From: Symbiodinium sp. CCMP2592
Taxonomy: Eukaryota > Sar > Dinophyceae > Suessiales > Symbiodiniaceae
NCBI GenBank assembly: GCA_905221615.1
Contig: CAJNDT010006011.1
Span: 372,001-436,000 of the forward strand
Length of the DNA: 64,000 nt
Direction: 5' to 3'
In this document: in pieces, positions 42,635-52,179 of the stretch
Layout of the letters: each line of letters starts with the position of its first letter
How positions within the stretch are numbered: position 1 is the stretch's first letter
Position numbers and translations under genes: made by a program
Notes under the pieces: model-generated
The model's input: only the letters and a program-made list of their open reading frames with translations
Databases searched by the model: none
What the model was told of the DNA's origin: nothing

Positions 42635-42655
42635 CCCCGGAGGCGTGCTCCGGGG
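42635..42655 (+). promoter_or_regulatory. Stem-loop in leader, copy 1
   Basis: A perfect 8-bp stem CCCCGGAG / CTCCGGGG with a GCGTG loop, just after TATATAG and just before an ATG. The same hairpin is at 44871-44891 in copy 2. It sits about 150 nt upstream of the 511-codon ORF. Function unknown; another 7-bp stem (GCGTCAT/ATGACGC) is at 42414-42435. Confidence 0.5.
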
Positions 42656-42808
42656 ACATGTGCAAGATTTACCAGCAGCACAGGAGCAGCAGCAGCAGCA
42701 GCAAGCAAAAGTCACACACAGGCTGCAGGCCAAGAAGCATGTCAGCATCACTATTGGTAATAGGACGCCGCAGAGCACGTAAGTCTAGCGAAGCTAGCGG
42801 TTGGCGGC

Positions 42809-44344
42809 ATGGAGCCAGGCACGCGTGCAGAAGTCGCGGCCTTGTTGGAGAGCTCTCAGGAGCTGGGGACCAAGGTGGAAAAAGTGGTGCAGGTGCTGAC
42901 GAGCGCAGGTCTTGCGTACAAGCGAAGGGAGCCTGTGACGGCTATGCTCGTGCATCCAAAAAATCGCGGAGGGCTGATGGTGCAACCACACGATGCACAT
43001 GCCAATGGCAGAGTCATGCTTGAGGCCGGGCTGCGGCGGGAGCTCCTGGAAGCTGGCAGCGTTTGCTTCGAGATGAGCAGCGATGCCACGTTGCGCGAGT
43101 CGCAGTACGCGGCCAACGAGCGCGTAGTCGCAGCTGCAGAGGGAATGCTGGCGCCCGTGACCCGAACGGAACGGTTTCTCACCGTGGCGGGGTCGCACAC
43201 AGCGGCCTTTTTGAAGGCGACCGTGACAGGCGCACGTGCCGCGGACGGTAGCAGCCTGGGCGCCCTTGTGGCGGGGCGCGAGCCGGACCACCCGGTGAAC
43301 GTGCTACTTCGCGACGGCTGGGAATGGTTGATCATTTCCTCTTCTGTTGAGGCGAGCTTTCCAGAGCTGGCGACTTCATTCCAGCAGTCTTACAACACGG
43401 CGCACGCTGCTGCGAAGGTGCTGAGTGAGGTGGAGTGCATGCAGACTTTTGCAAGTCTGTTCATGCAGAAGAGAGCACATGGCAGCTTGACCGAGGAAGA
43501 GCGCAAGGACGCTGCCCTGGAGCAGCTCTTGCTGTCGAAACCAGCGTGCGCGAAATACGCGGGTAGCTTGGCGCAGTACGTTTTGTTGTACGGCGGGGGA
43601 GAAGGTGAGCGGTTCCCGCTGGTCGAGTTTTTGGCTTGCTTTAGCAAGGTCTTCGGAGCATCTATGATGCTGGGGGAGGATTTCGTGCGCGCAGTGGTCG
43701 CGACAGAAGTGAAGGGGCAACTTCTGCCGATGGTGAGGTGCGCCTTGCTGGCATGCCAGCTTACGGCGCCGGTGCAGAAATGCAGGGATGGGTTTGCGCG
43801 ACTTCTCTTGTCGAGTGACGCAGAGAAGCTACGCGGGGCGGCGCTCGCGAAGCGGGTGGCGGAGACCGAGGAGTGTCTGGCGCGCGCTTGGCCGCTGTAC
43901 CTGCAGGCGGCAGCTTTGGCGGAGAATGGGGAGCCTCTGAAGGCTATGGGCCGCTTGATGGTGCGAGCCGTGCTCCTGCTACTGCAGAAGCAAAAGGCTG
44001 GAAGGGAGGCGCGGGTCTACGCGAACTTGGCGGAGGTGAGCGCGGTGTTCGCGAAGGAGCTGCAGGGCGAGGGTGCGCCTGCAGCGGCGGCGTCCGGGAC
44101 CAAACGCTCGAAGCAGCAGCCGGAGAGAGCTCTGAGCTTGAAGGAGTGCGCCGACCCGGCGGTCGTGGCACTGCAGGGGAACAAGCACCTGATGCTGGGA
44201 GAGCGGTATACCAACAAGGAGCACGCTGCACAAGTCTTCCGCTTGGTGAGCTTGGACGCTGCGGGCGCGGTCTTTCGCGGGCAGCGCTTGTTCGAGCCGG
44301 AGCTCGAGGTCATCGAGGCCTGCATGCAAGGTTTATATATATAG
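42809..44344 (+). pseudogene. Upstream copy of the 511-codon exon, lacking its second exon
   Basis: Encodes the same 511-aa frame as copy 2, with motifs VHPKNRGGLMVQPHDAH and DGWEWLIISS. The likely donor (CTCGAG|GTCATC, intron from 44309) is present. However, the duplication joins the unit to a new leader at 44375, so the downstream exon found after copy 2 is absent. Unless the intron is retained (stop at 44342-44344), the product would be truncated or spliced into the next copy. See 45045-47201 for the family description. Confidence 0.6.
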
Positions 44345-44374
44345 ACTGCACGCAGGAGCTTTATAGATGACTTA

Positions 44375-46610
44375 CTTTAATGGACCGGGTTTTAGCTAAT
44401 GACTTGGAAGGATTACAGAGGATGACAAGCTGGTAGTAACGTGTTAGTAAGCTAGTGGTAAGCCAGTAGTAAACTGTTATAAGAGTGATACAAGGTTATA
44501 GAAGTTATGTGATCTTATATAAAAGTTATATTTTTTATGGTGTTTACAGAAAAGGTTATGATACGTTATGTAAGTGGTTAAGCATAAAAAATATAAGTCC
44601 TATAGTGGTTATAACAGTGATTGCATAACCACTTATCAATGTATTATAAGCGTCATTTCCTTGCATGACGCTGTGTAAATCTTTGAGTGCCAATGTGAAA
44701 CAGAAGCAAGTTGCGAGTACGACATGCAGTGTTTTTCTGATGGACATTCCGGGATTTAATTTCTAATTCCGCTTGCGAATTGAAGTCCATTTGGTTGCCG
44801 CATGAATTAAAGGGCTCAAAGTCCAGGAAGCATGCACAGGTCATGGCGGCAGTGCATTAGCCATATATAGCCCCGGAGGCGTGCTCCGGGGACATGTGCA
44901 AGATTTACCAGCAGCACAGGAGCAGCAGCAGCAGCAGCAAGCAAAAGTCACACACAGGCTGCAGGCCAAGAAGCATGTCAGCATCACTATTGGTAATAGG
45001 ACGCCGCAGAGCACGTAAGTCTAGCGAAGCTAGCGGTTGGCGGCATGGAGCCAGGCACGCGTGCAGAAGTCGCGGCCTTGTTGGAGAGCTCTCAGGAGCT
45101 GGGGACCAAGGTGGAAAAAGTGGTGCAGGTGCTGACGAGCGCAGGTCTTGCGTACAAGCGAAGGGAGCCTGTGACGGCTATGCTCGTGCATCCAAAAAAT
45201 CGCGGAGGGCTGATGGTGCAACCGCACGATGCACATGCCAATGGCAGAGTCATGCTTGAGGCCGGGCTGCGGCGGGAGCTCCTGGAAGCTGGCAGCGTTT
45301 GCTTCGAGATGAGCAGCGATGCCACGTTGCGCGAGTCGCAGTACGCGGCCAACGAGCGCGTAGTCGCAGCTGCAGAGGGAATGCTGGCGCCCGTGACCCG
45401 AACGGAACGGTTTCTCACCGTGGCGGGGTCGCACACAGCGGCCTTTTTGAAGGCGACCGTGACAGGCGCACGTGCCGCGGACGGTAGCAGCCTGGGCGCC
45501 CTTGTGGCGGGGCGCGAGCCGGACCACCCGGTGAACGTGCTACTTCGCGACGGCTGGGAATGGTTGATCATTTCCTCTTCTGTTGAGGCGAGCTTTCCAG
45601 AGCTGGCGACTTCATTCCAGCAGTCTTACAACACGGCGCACGCTGCTGCGAAGGTGCTGAGTGAGGTGGAGTGCATGCAGACTTTTGCAAGTCTGTTCAT
45701 GCAGAAGAGAGCACATGGCAGCTTGACCGAGGAAGAGCGCAAGGACGCTGCCCTGGAGCAGCTCTTGCTGTCGAAACCAGCGTGCGCGAAATACGCGGGT
45801 AGCTTGGCGCAGTACGTTTTGTTGTACGGCGGGGGAGAAGGTGAGCGGTTCCCGCTGGTCGAGTTTTTGGCTTGCTTTAGCAAGGTCTTCGGAGCATCTA
45901 TGATGCTGGGGGAGGATTTCGTGCGCGCAGTGGTCGCGACAGAAGTGAAGGGGCAACTTCTGCCGATGGTGAGGTGCGCCTTGCTGGCATGCCAGCTTAC
46001 GGCGCCGGTGCAGAAATGCAGGGATGGGTTTGCGCGACTTCTCTTGTCGAGTGACGCAGAGAAGCTACGCGGGGCGGCGCTCGCGAAGCGGGTGGCGGAG
46101 ACCGAGGAGTGTCTGGCGCGCGCTTGGCCGCTGTACCTGCAGGCGGCAGCTTTGGCGGAGAATGGGGAGCCTCTGAAGGCTATGGGCCGCTTGATGGTGC
46201 GAGCCGTGCTCCTGCTACTGCAGAAGCAAAAGGCTGGAAGGGAGGCGCGGGTCTACGCGAACTTGGCGGAGGTGAGCGCGGTGTTCGCGAAGGAGCTGCA
46301 GGGCGAGGGTGCGCCTGCAGCGGCGGCGTCCGGGACCAAACGCTCGAAGCAGCAGCCGGAGAGAGCTCTGAGCTTGAAGGAGTGCGCCGACCCGGCGGTC
46401 GTGGCACTGCAGGGGAACAAGCACCTGATGCTGGGAGAGCGGTATACCAACAAGGAGCACGCTGCACAAGTCTTCCGCTTGGTGAGCTTGGACGCTGCGG
46501 GCGCGGTCTTTCGCGGGCAGCGCTTGTTCGAGCCGGAGCTCGAGGTCATCGAGGCCTGCATGCAAGGTTTATATATATAGACTGCACGCAGGAGCTTTAT
46601 AGATGACTTA
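44375..46610 (+). repeat. Tandem 2,236-bp duplication, copy 2
   Basis: Near-identical to 42139-44374. At its right edge GATGACTTA passes into (AT)n (46611-46632) and then the second exon, which is probably the ancestral arrangement. Confidence 0.97.
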
Positions 46611-47201
46611 ATATATATATATATATATATATCCCTGTCGCAGGACCTGCAGAAGCTGAAGAGCTGGAAGCGCACGCAAGCTGCGGAGTGCTTCCTTTGT
46701 GAGCCTGCAGTGGCTGCAGCTCTGCAGCCGCCGTGCGCCCTCAGCGGCGAAATCCGCCGACTGCGTGCCCAAACCTTGCTTTGGCAGCACTTCGAGCAGC
46801 AGAGCTGCGGCACGGTGCTGTTTGCAGCCAATCCGTGCGCGATTTACGCGGATAAAACCTACAAGGCGAAGAAGCTGAAGCTCTGGCCTGGGGGCACACT
46901 TGCTGCTGTCAAGGCCGGGGAGGCCAAGGAAGGTGCAGTGTTGGTGCAGTTCGAGGGCGAGAGTTTCGCTGTGCAGCCTGTGCGTCCCACCGCAGACTTT
47001 GCGAAGGCAAGCGTGCTTGTGGCGTTCTGGTGGGCGTACAAAACGTCCGACGAAGGCAACTTGCAGGTGACGAGTGCGAAAATCGCAGGTCTGACCGTGC
47101 CGGTGCTGACGAATGAGCAGGAAGTGCTGAAGCATGAGCTTCTGCAGCTGAAAGCTCCCGACCAAGGCTCGCCGAAGAAGCGCGCCAAGAAGGCGGCGTG
47201 A
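45045..47201 (+). CDS. Two-exon gene, unknown dinoflagellate-type family, about 685 aa
   Basis: Exon 1 is 45045-46544 (500 codons) and exon 2 is 46644-47201 (185 codons plus TGA). The 99-bp intron starts GTCATCGAGG after CTCGAG and ends CCCTGTCGCAG; it contains the (AT)n run. Splicing keeps the frame and joins FRGQRLFEPELE to DLQKLKSWKRTQAAE. If unspliced, exon 1 stops at 46578-46580. The protein is mostly helical. It has VHPKNRGGLMVQPHDAH early, SGTKRSKQQPE before the splice, a FLCEPAVAAALQPPCALSGE segment after it, and a basic tail GSPKKRAKKAA like a nuclear localisation signal. I recall similar proteins repeated in Symbiodiniaceae genomes but cannot verify this. No enzymatic motif recognised. 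High-GC third positions contrast with the AT-rich flanks. Confidence 0.7.
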
Positions 47202-47555
47202 GAAGTTGAAAAAGAGTATAGCACTGCCACCGTGCTATTTGCAAACATTTGCATGCAGCATGATTTGTTTGTGAGAAGTTTCATGATGGCTCGCCAGCTG
47301 CTCAATTTCTCGGCTTTCTCAAGGGCATGCCATGAGCTCTTATAAAAAAACAGCATGCCGCAAGGGAGATGTGCAACATGGATCATGCATATATATATGT
47401 ATATATATACATATACATATTTATATGTATGGCAGGCAAAAGATAAAGCATGCATCGCCTCGGCGCCTATATATACAGGGCGGTCATGGAAAGCATGCAT
47501 GCATGATAATATAAAGCTAAGTTGTTTTGTACATACATATATATATAGCTTGGCC
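47202..47555. other. AT-rich spacer between the two cassette genes
   Basis: AT-rich with a TATATATGTATATATATACATATACATA run at about 47390-47420 and repeated GCATGCATG. It presumably holds the 3' end of the upstream gene and the leader of the downstream one. The long upstream frame extension here is low-complexity. Confidence 0.5.
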
Positions 47556-47894
47556 ATGGAGGTGCGCTTGGCGCAGGAGCTGTTTGTGGCGCGCGGAGAA
47601 GTGACGCGGAAAATCCCCAGCAACTTTTTGTGCACGGTGGAGGGAGTGCAGTACGTGCAGTTGCGGCCGACGTCGCCCTGGCTCTGCAGCATCGTCTGCG
47701 GGAAGTGCCCACGCGGCATGTCGCTGGCGAGCTCCCCGCAGCTGGAAGAGCTGAAGAAGCTGCGTGACGGCGCGCTGGAAGCCGCGTTGGGGGGTGCAGT
47801 TCCTGCAGAGAACTTGTTTGGGGAGGAGCGAGCGCCCAAGAGGCGGAAACAGCAAAGTGCCGAGGAGGTGCGCGCGGTGACCGTTGATACCTAG
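47556..47894 (+). CDS. Small basic-tailed protein of the same cassette, 112 aa
   Basis: ATG at 47556 follows TATATATAGCTTGGCC, and TAG is at 47892-47894. The frame is open further upstream, but only through (TA)n-encoded low complexity, so the ATG before EVRLAQELFVARGEVTRKI is the sensible start. The middle contains CGKCPRG and a short coiled segment LEELKKLRDGALEAAL. The C-terminus NLFGEERAPKRRKQQS looks like a nuclear localisation signal, similar in style to the tails of the preceding gene. Same strand, GC-rich codons and 350-bp spacing suggest a cassette. Function unknown. Confidence 0.6.
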   Translation: MEVRLAQELFVARGEVTRKIPSNFLCTVEGVQYVQLRPTSPWLCSIVCGKCPRGMSLASSPQLEELKKLRDGALEAALGGAVPAENLFGEERAPKRRKQQSAEEVRAVTVDT

Positions 47895-48551
47895 AAGACG
47901 TGGCGTACCTTAAATGTACCTATACCCCCGTTTGGGCGCCGTATATAAGAGTCATTTGAAGTTTAAAGGACATTTGGTCATTTAAGAGACATTTGAAAAC
48001 AAAAAAGACGAATCAACAGTTTTCGCCTCAATCGGGTCGAACAAACAAGTTCGCCATGGATTTCACGAATGTCACAGAACCAAGCCGAATGTCGCGGACA
48101 GGTCGGGTTTGTCCGGAACTTTTGGGACGGCCCGAAACCACAGAGATTGGCAGCAAGCAGCGATATATTCATCGCAGGCACGTGAAAAAATCGAGCCACA
48201 CATGCTTGAGCAAATAACATTTGAGCCACACCTACTGTGATTTGAGTCCGGCTTGTTTTGAGCCATATAAAAACAATTCGAGCCACACTTAGGGTTTTAG
48301 GGTTTGTTTGAGCCAAACAACACTTGAGCCACACTTAGGGTTTTTTAGGGTTTGTAAGGTTTGGGCGTTGGGGTTTCGGGTTTAAGAAGTGGTGTAACAT
48401 AGGTTTTGGGTTTGGGTCTCCCTGTTTCGTTCGTCGCCCTGAATGCCCTGAACTCGAAAGCGACAGTAAAACCCTTAAAGACGGAAGCAACACCCTTGAA
48501 CCGGAAACTTAAACCAAAAAACCCTTCCACTCGCCGCCTTTCGACGTTTTC
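47895..48551. repeat. Convergent intergenic region with TTGAGCCACAC repeats
   Basis: Six or so copies of a TTTGAGCCACAC-like word spaced 20-40 bp apart (about 48190-48335), mixed with TTAGGGTTTT. It lies between a plus-strand gene end and a minus-strand gene end, so it is not an upstream region. Further TTAGGG variants occur to 48400. Confidence 0.6.
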
Positions 48552-50711
48552 TCACTTGGGCAGCAAGCACTCCAGCAGGGCCTGTTTCGCCTGCACAGCA
48601 TTTCTTTTAAGCAAAGATTGTTCTGCCGTTCGGTGGCTTACTTTGCGCAGGATGCGCACACAGTGTTTGATATGATCCTCGTCCATATAACAGTTGTCCC
48701 ACCCCGGCGATCGTTTGCTCGGTCGCTTGTCTCTCAGCATGTGGATCAAATGATGAAATTTTGGTCGCAGCTTGAAGTAGTACTCCCCTCTGTCGCATGC
48801 TATTGTGGCCAGTGCACAATAGGAGCTCAGGAAAACATCGCCCACCACACGTAGGTGTCGTTGCTGCTCCATCGTCAGAAACACACCGGAACTCATGGCA
48901 CAGCGGCTCAACTCGTCGGCAGCCCAAACCATGCCAAGCAAGCCTCCGTATGGCCCCGGCAATGGGGACTCCTCCAGCTTCTTCAGCACGAATGACATAA
49001 AGGTCGAGGCATCCGCAGCCTTGCAATGTAGTTCCGGGCAGCCACGATTCCAGTGAAGCGAGCTTTTCCGAAGCCGCTTCATTGCCACAGTTTTTCCAGT
49101 CGCAGCTGCGTAGATCTTCAGATCTTTGAAGAGTTCATTTAGCCGCTTTGGAATCGTGGGTCCTCCATAAATCGATGTGTCTCTGCACATCAGTTTTATG
49201 GCACTTCCAAGGATGTCTCGTGCCACCCCCAGCGACCACGTGTGCATCCAGTCCACTTGCACCATTTGAAGATCAAACCCATCGATAAATGCAAAAGCCG
49301 GACGGTCCACCCAGGGCTCATGGGAATATTCGGTCGTTGTCCAGGGAGCATCAACATTGATGTCGGTGTACAGCATGCCCGGATCGGATCTCGATGCCAA
49401 ACACTTGAAGCATACCTATATAGCTGCGAAGTCAAAAGAAAGGTTTTGACCAACACGACCCAAACTTTGATTTCAATCCAAACCCTTAGAACAACAAAAA
49501 AAATCTAATGAGTTGTGAAGACCTGGGCCTTAAATCTAAGGGTTTCGGTTTTGGCTGGTACAGTCCTGCGGGGAGCTCGCGTTGCGAACGAAGTTGAAGC
49601 ATTGGGTCAAATATTTGAGATCTCCACGAAAAGCCACCGGAACAAAATAATAGGTCTCCTCCGATGCAACTGTATATGAGGTGGGCTCATAGGTTCTTAT
49701 TTTGTAGCGAGTCTTACACCACAAACAAATATTTATTTGTAAAGAAACTATGCGTACACCCGCCCGAAACCTAATATAAGGACCTAGTAAAAACCCTACA
49801 TCATGGAGGTATATCATAGGGTTTAGGGTTTCGGGATTTGCCGGGCAAGAATCTCCAGAGCTGCATGGTAAGCCTTTATGCATGACTTCGTTGATGTCCT
49901 TGACCACTGCAGCGTTCAGGTGCTGGAGGGTCTCATTGGTTTTGCCATTCACAAAGTATCTGCTGGCCAGAAGCGAGTAGATCATATAACGAGATGCTTT
50001 GCTGTGCTCACGGAATACCGACAGGTCAGGAGTCCTTAGACAAATATATAGTTGGGTTTGACTTAATCCAGGCTACACCGGCTTCATACAAGATCCTTCA
50101 ATTCAACTTGTGATTTAAGCTTGCAGCTGCAGCGGCCACGAAACCACCATCCAGGAGCTGTTATTGAGGGTCCCCTCGTCACCCCAAAGGACTATGGGGA
50201 TTGTGTAGCTCCAAAGCTTTCGCTTGTTCTTCAGCCAATGGTCAGGGAAGTCAAGCAGCAGTTGGGCCCAGTAAGAATGCAGATCAGCGCTCGATGGGTA
50301 CATGGACTCCACGAAATCCTCCTCGAGCAGTGCCCTTGCCTGAAGTCAAGTCGTGGCTTCCGGACGGGTTTGGAGGTTTCGATTTTCTTGAACTTATACC
50401 AGGGATTTGCAATCAAGGGTAGGGTCGTTGTGGACAAACGAACAATTGAACTTAATTTAGGGTAGACTTCGCGATGAAGTGCTATTTGGAAAACTAACAT
50501 TCATGCACAAACATGCTGGCCATGTCAGAATCCGAAACACCATAGAGGATGGCAGCACAACTGGGCATTGTTCAATGCAGGGTTCCTCGTCCTCACCACG
50601 GATGACTGGTGCAGCCACATAGGTCACGTCGGTATTGAAGGCATACCCAGCTTTGCAAACTCTTCTAATGTATTCAGGCTCCCGCAGTGCACGGGTGTCG
50701 TACCCATGCAA
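48552..50711 (-). CDS. Multi-exon CACTA/tnp2 (Plavaka)-like transposase gene
   Basis: Exons on the minus strand, approximate: 50711-50510 (CPVVLPSSMVF); 50355-50115 (IPIVLWGDEGTLNNSSW); 50025-49870 (helical, ends CATAAAG|GC donor); 49712-49560 (VAFRGDLKYLTQCFNF); 49412-48552. The last, 282 codons, holds CFKC at its start, then VDWMHTWSLGVARDIL, KFHHLIHMLRDK and DNCYMDEDHIKHC, ending LECLLPK. The order of acidic GD blocks, C-x2-C and D-x-MH-x4-LGV is that of tnp2/Plavaka transposases (known family plan); assignment is inference. The plus-strand gene at 1.9-4.1 kb matches exon by exon. Introns carry CCCTAAA units. Catalytic residues cannot be fixed by eye, so activity is unknown; it may be a gene-like expanded family rather than an active transposon. 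Confidence 0.6.
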
Positions 50712-52152
50712 TAATTCACTGTCATAGATGTCACCTAGCTGGGTTGTTACCGATTATCTATATACTCGTAAAGTATTTAACGTATAGTGCATATAAAAAC
50801 ATGTCAAAGTCTTAAGCAGCATGACAACTAATTTCAGCACAAGGCTCCGAGGGAGCATGCCAGTGATAAGCTTGCCTCACCAGCAGTCGTCGCTTTGACT
50901 AGCCTCGGATCTAGCTGTGACGGGTTAAAGCAGCTAGAACCGAGAAGCCGAGCAACAAATCATCGAGGCGATCACTCGTAGCCTTGGATCCAGAGCTGGA
51001 GGAAGGCTTGCCTGCGGTGGGCCAGGGCATTTCGGTCTTGGGGGCATAGCATTACAGGGTTTAGGGGTTTAGGGTGTAGGGGTTTTGAGTGAAGGTCTGG
51101 GTCAGTCCAGGTGCACTCTCGGAGCAATGTTCTGCACACGTTCCAATTTTTCAAGCACGGACATCCTGCTCATATGGCCCCACGTGCGATCACATCACTC
51201 ATAAGCGGACCAGTGTCAGTCTCCAGCACTCCCAGCTAGCAACTTGTGTGGATGTGCATTGCTCGGCTGGTGACTGAGCCTAAGGCCCAAGCCCAAACCC
51301 CTGCCCACCGCAACTGCTTAATGCAGCGGGTTCAAATCTTGAAGCTGTGCCCTGAAAGCCCGAATTACCAAACAATCAGAACTGTTTGACAAAGCTCACA
51401 GCATACCTTGAAATGATCACAGGGCCATCAGCCAGCACAACACAGCCAGCAGGAGCATTGCTCGGGGCATCGTTGGAGCAGTAAACTCTTGCGTGAACCA
51501 GTCGGTCACTAAATATTCATCTTACCCCGAAACCAACACTCAATGCTAGGCCAACTCACGGTCGCTTCCGCAACTCCTTCAAAAGGCCTGAAGCTTGGCC
51601 TTTGGTCAGCTTCAGCTGCTCGATCTGCCGGGCAGCGGACAATGGTATCAGGCCGGGTTATGATTATTAAGTGGGTGTGAGATTTATAAGGATCGGGTTT
51701 CAGATATGGGTATATATAGGGTTAGGATACAACTACATTGTAGGGGTTAAGGACCGGGCTTATTCAGATATGGGTAGAAATAGGGTTAGGATACAACTAC
51801 ATTGTAGGGGGTGTTGTTTGGGTTTTCATAGCACAGGGCAACCTCTCCAACCTAAGTCGAAGCAATACCTGGTTTGGCAACATTTATATCGCAGCCTAAT
51901 TCAATGCAAAACCCCGGCCATCCTACACCAAGCCTCCTCGTGGATCTGCTCGCATAGACCATCGAACTTCTCACCGGCCTTTGTCATACCCAGCCTGAGC
52001 AAGGTATTTTAGTACGATATGTTAAGGTCATCGGGCTTTGTACGGAGTTTAGGGTTCTGGGAATGTTGATTTATGTGGATGGGTCAACAGCTTGGGGTTC
52101 TCAGCAAAGGTTTAACGTGATTACAAGCTTCAGGGTTTTTGGCTGCAGGGCT
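50712..52152. other. Mostly non-coding; tandem repeat at 51702-51810
   Basis: Two units of about 64 bp starting AGATATGGGTA (51702, 51766) share GGGTTAGGATACAACTACAT. TTTAGGG variants at 51055-51080. Possible small minus-strand exons around 51090-51160, not callable. It separates two minus-strand genes. Confidence 0.45.
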
Positions 52153-52179
52153 TCAAGATTTGGATGTTCCGATTTGACA

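Larger units (their letters stand above)
42139..44374 (+). repeat. Tandem 2,236-bp duplication, copy 1
   Basis: Starts CTTTAATGGACCGGG directly after the retroelement 5' region and ends GATGACTTA. Copy 2 follows without a gap. The copies differ at very few positions (for example taaCctg/taaCgtg-type substitutions near 42205/44441 and 43004/45223-45226). The unit holds about 0.5 kb of AT-rich leader, a stem-loop, and the 511-codon ORF with its intron start. Confidence 0.97.

Noticed and set aside
42794..43335. Minus-strand frames of 159-165 codons inside the duplicated unit
   Set aside because: Antisense to the 511-codon exon in GC-rich DNA; no independent support.
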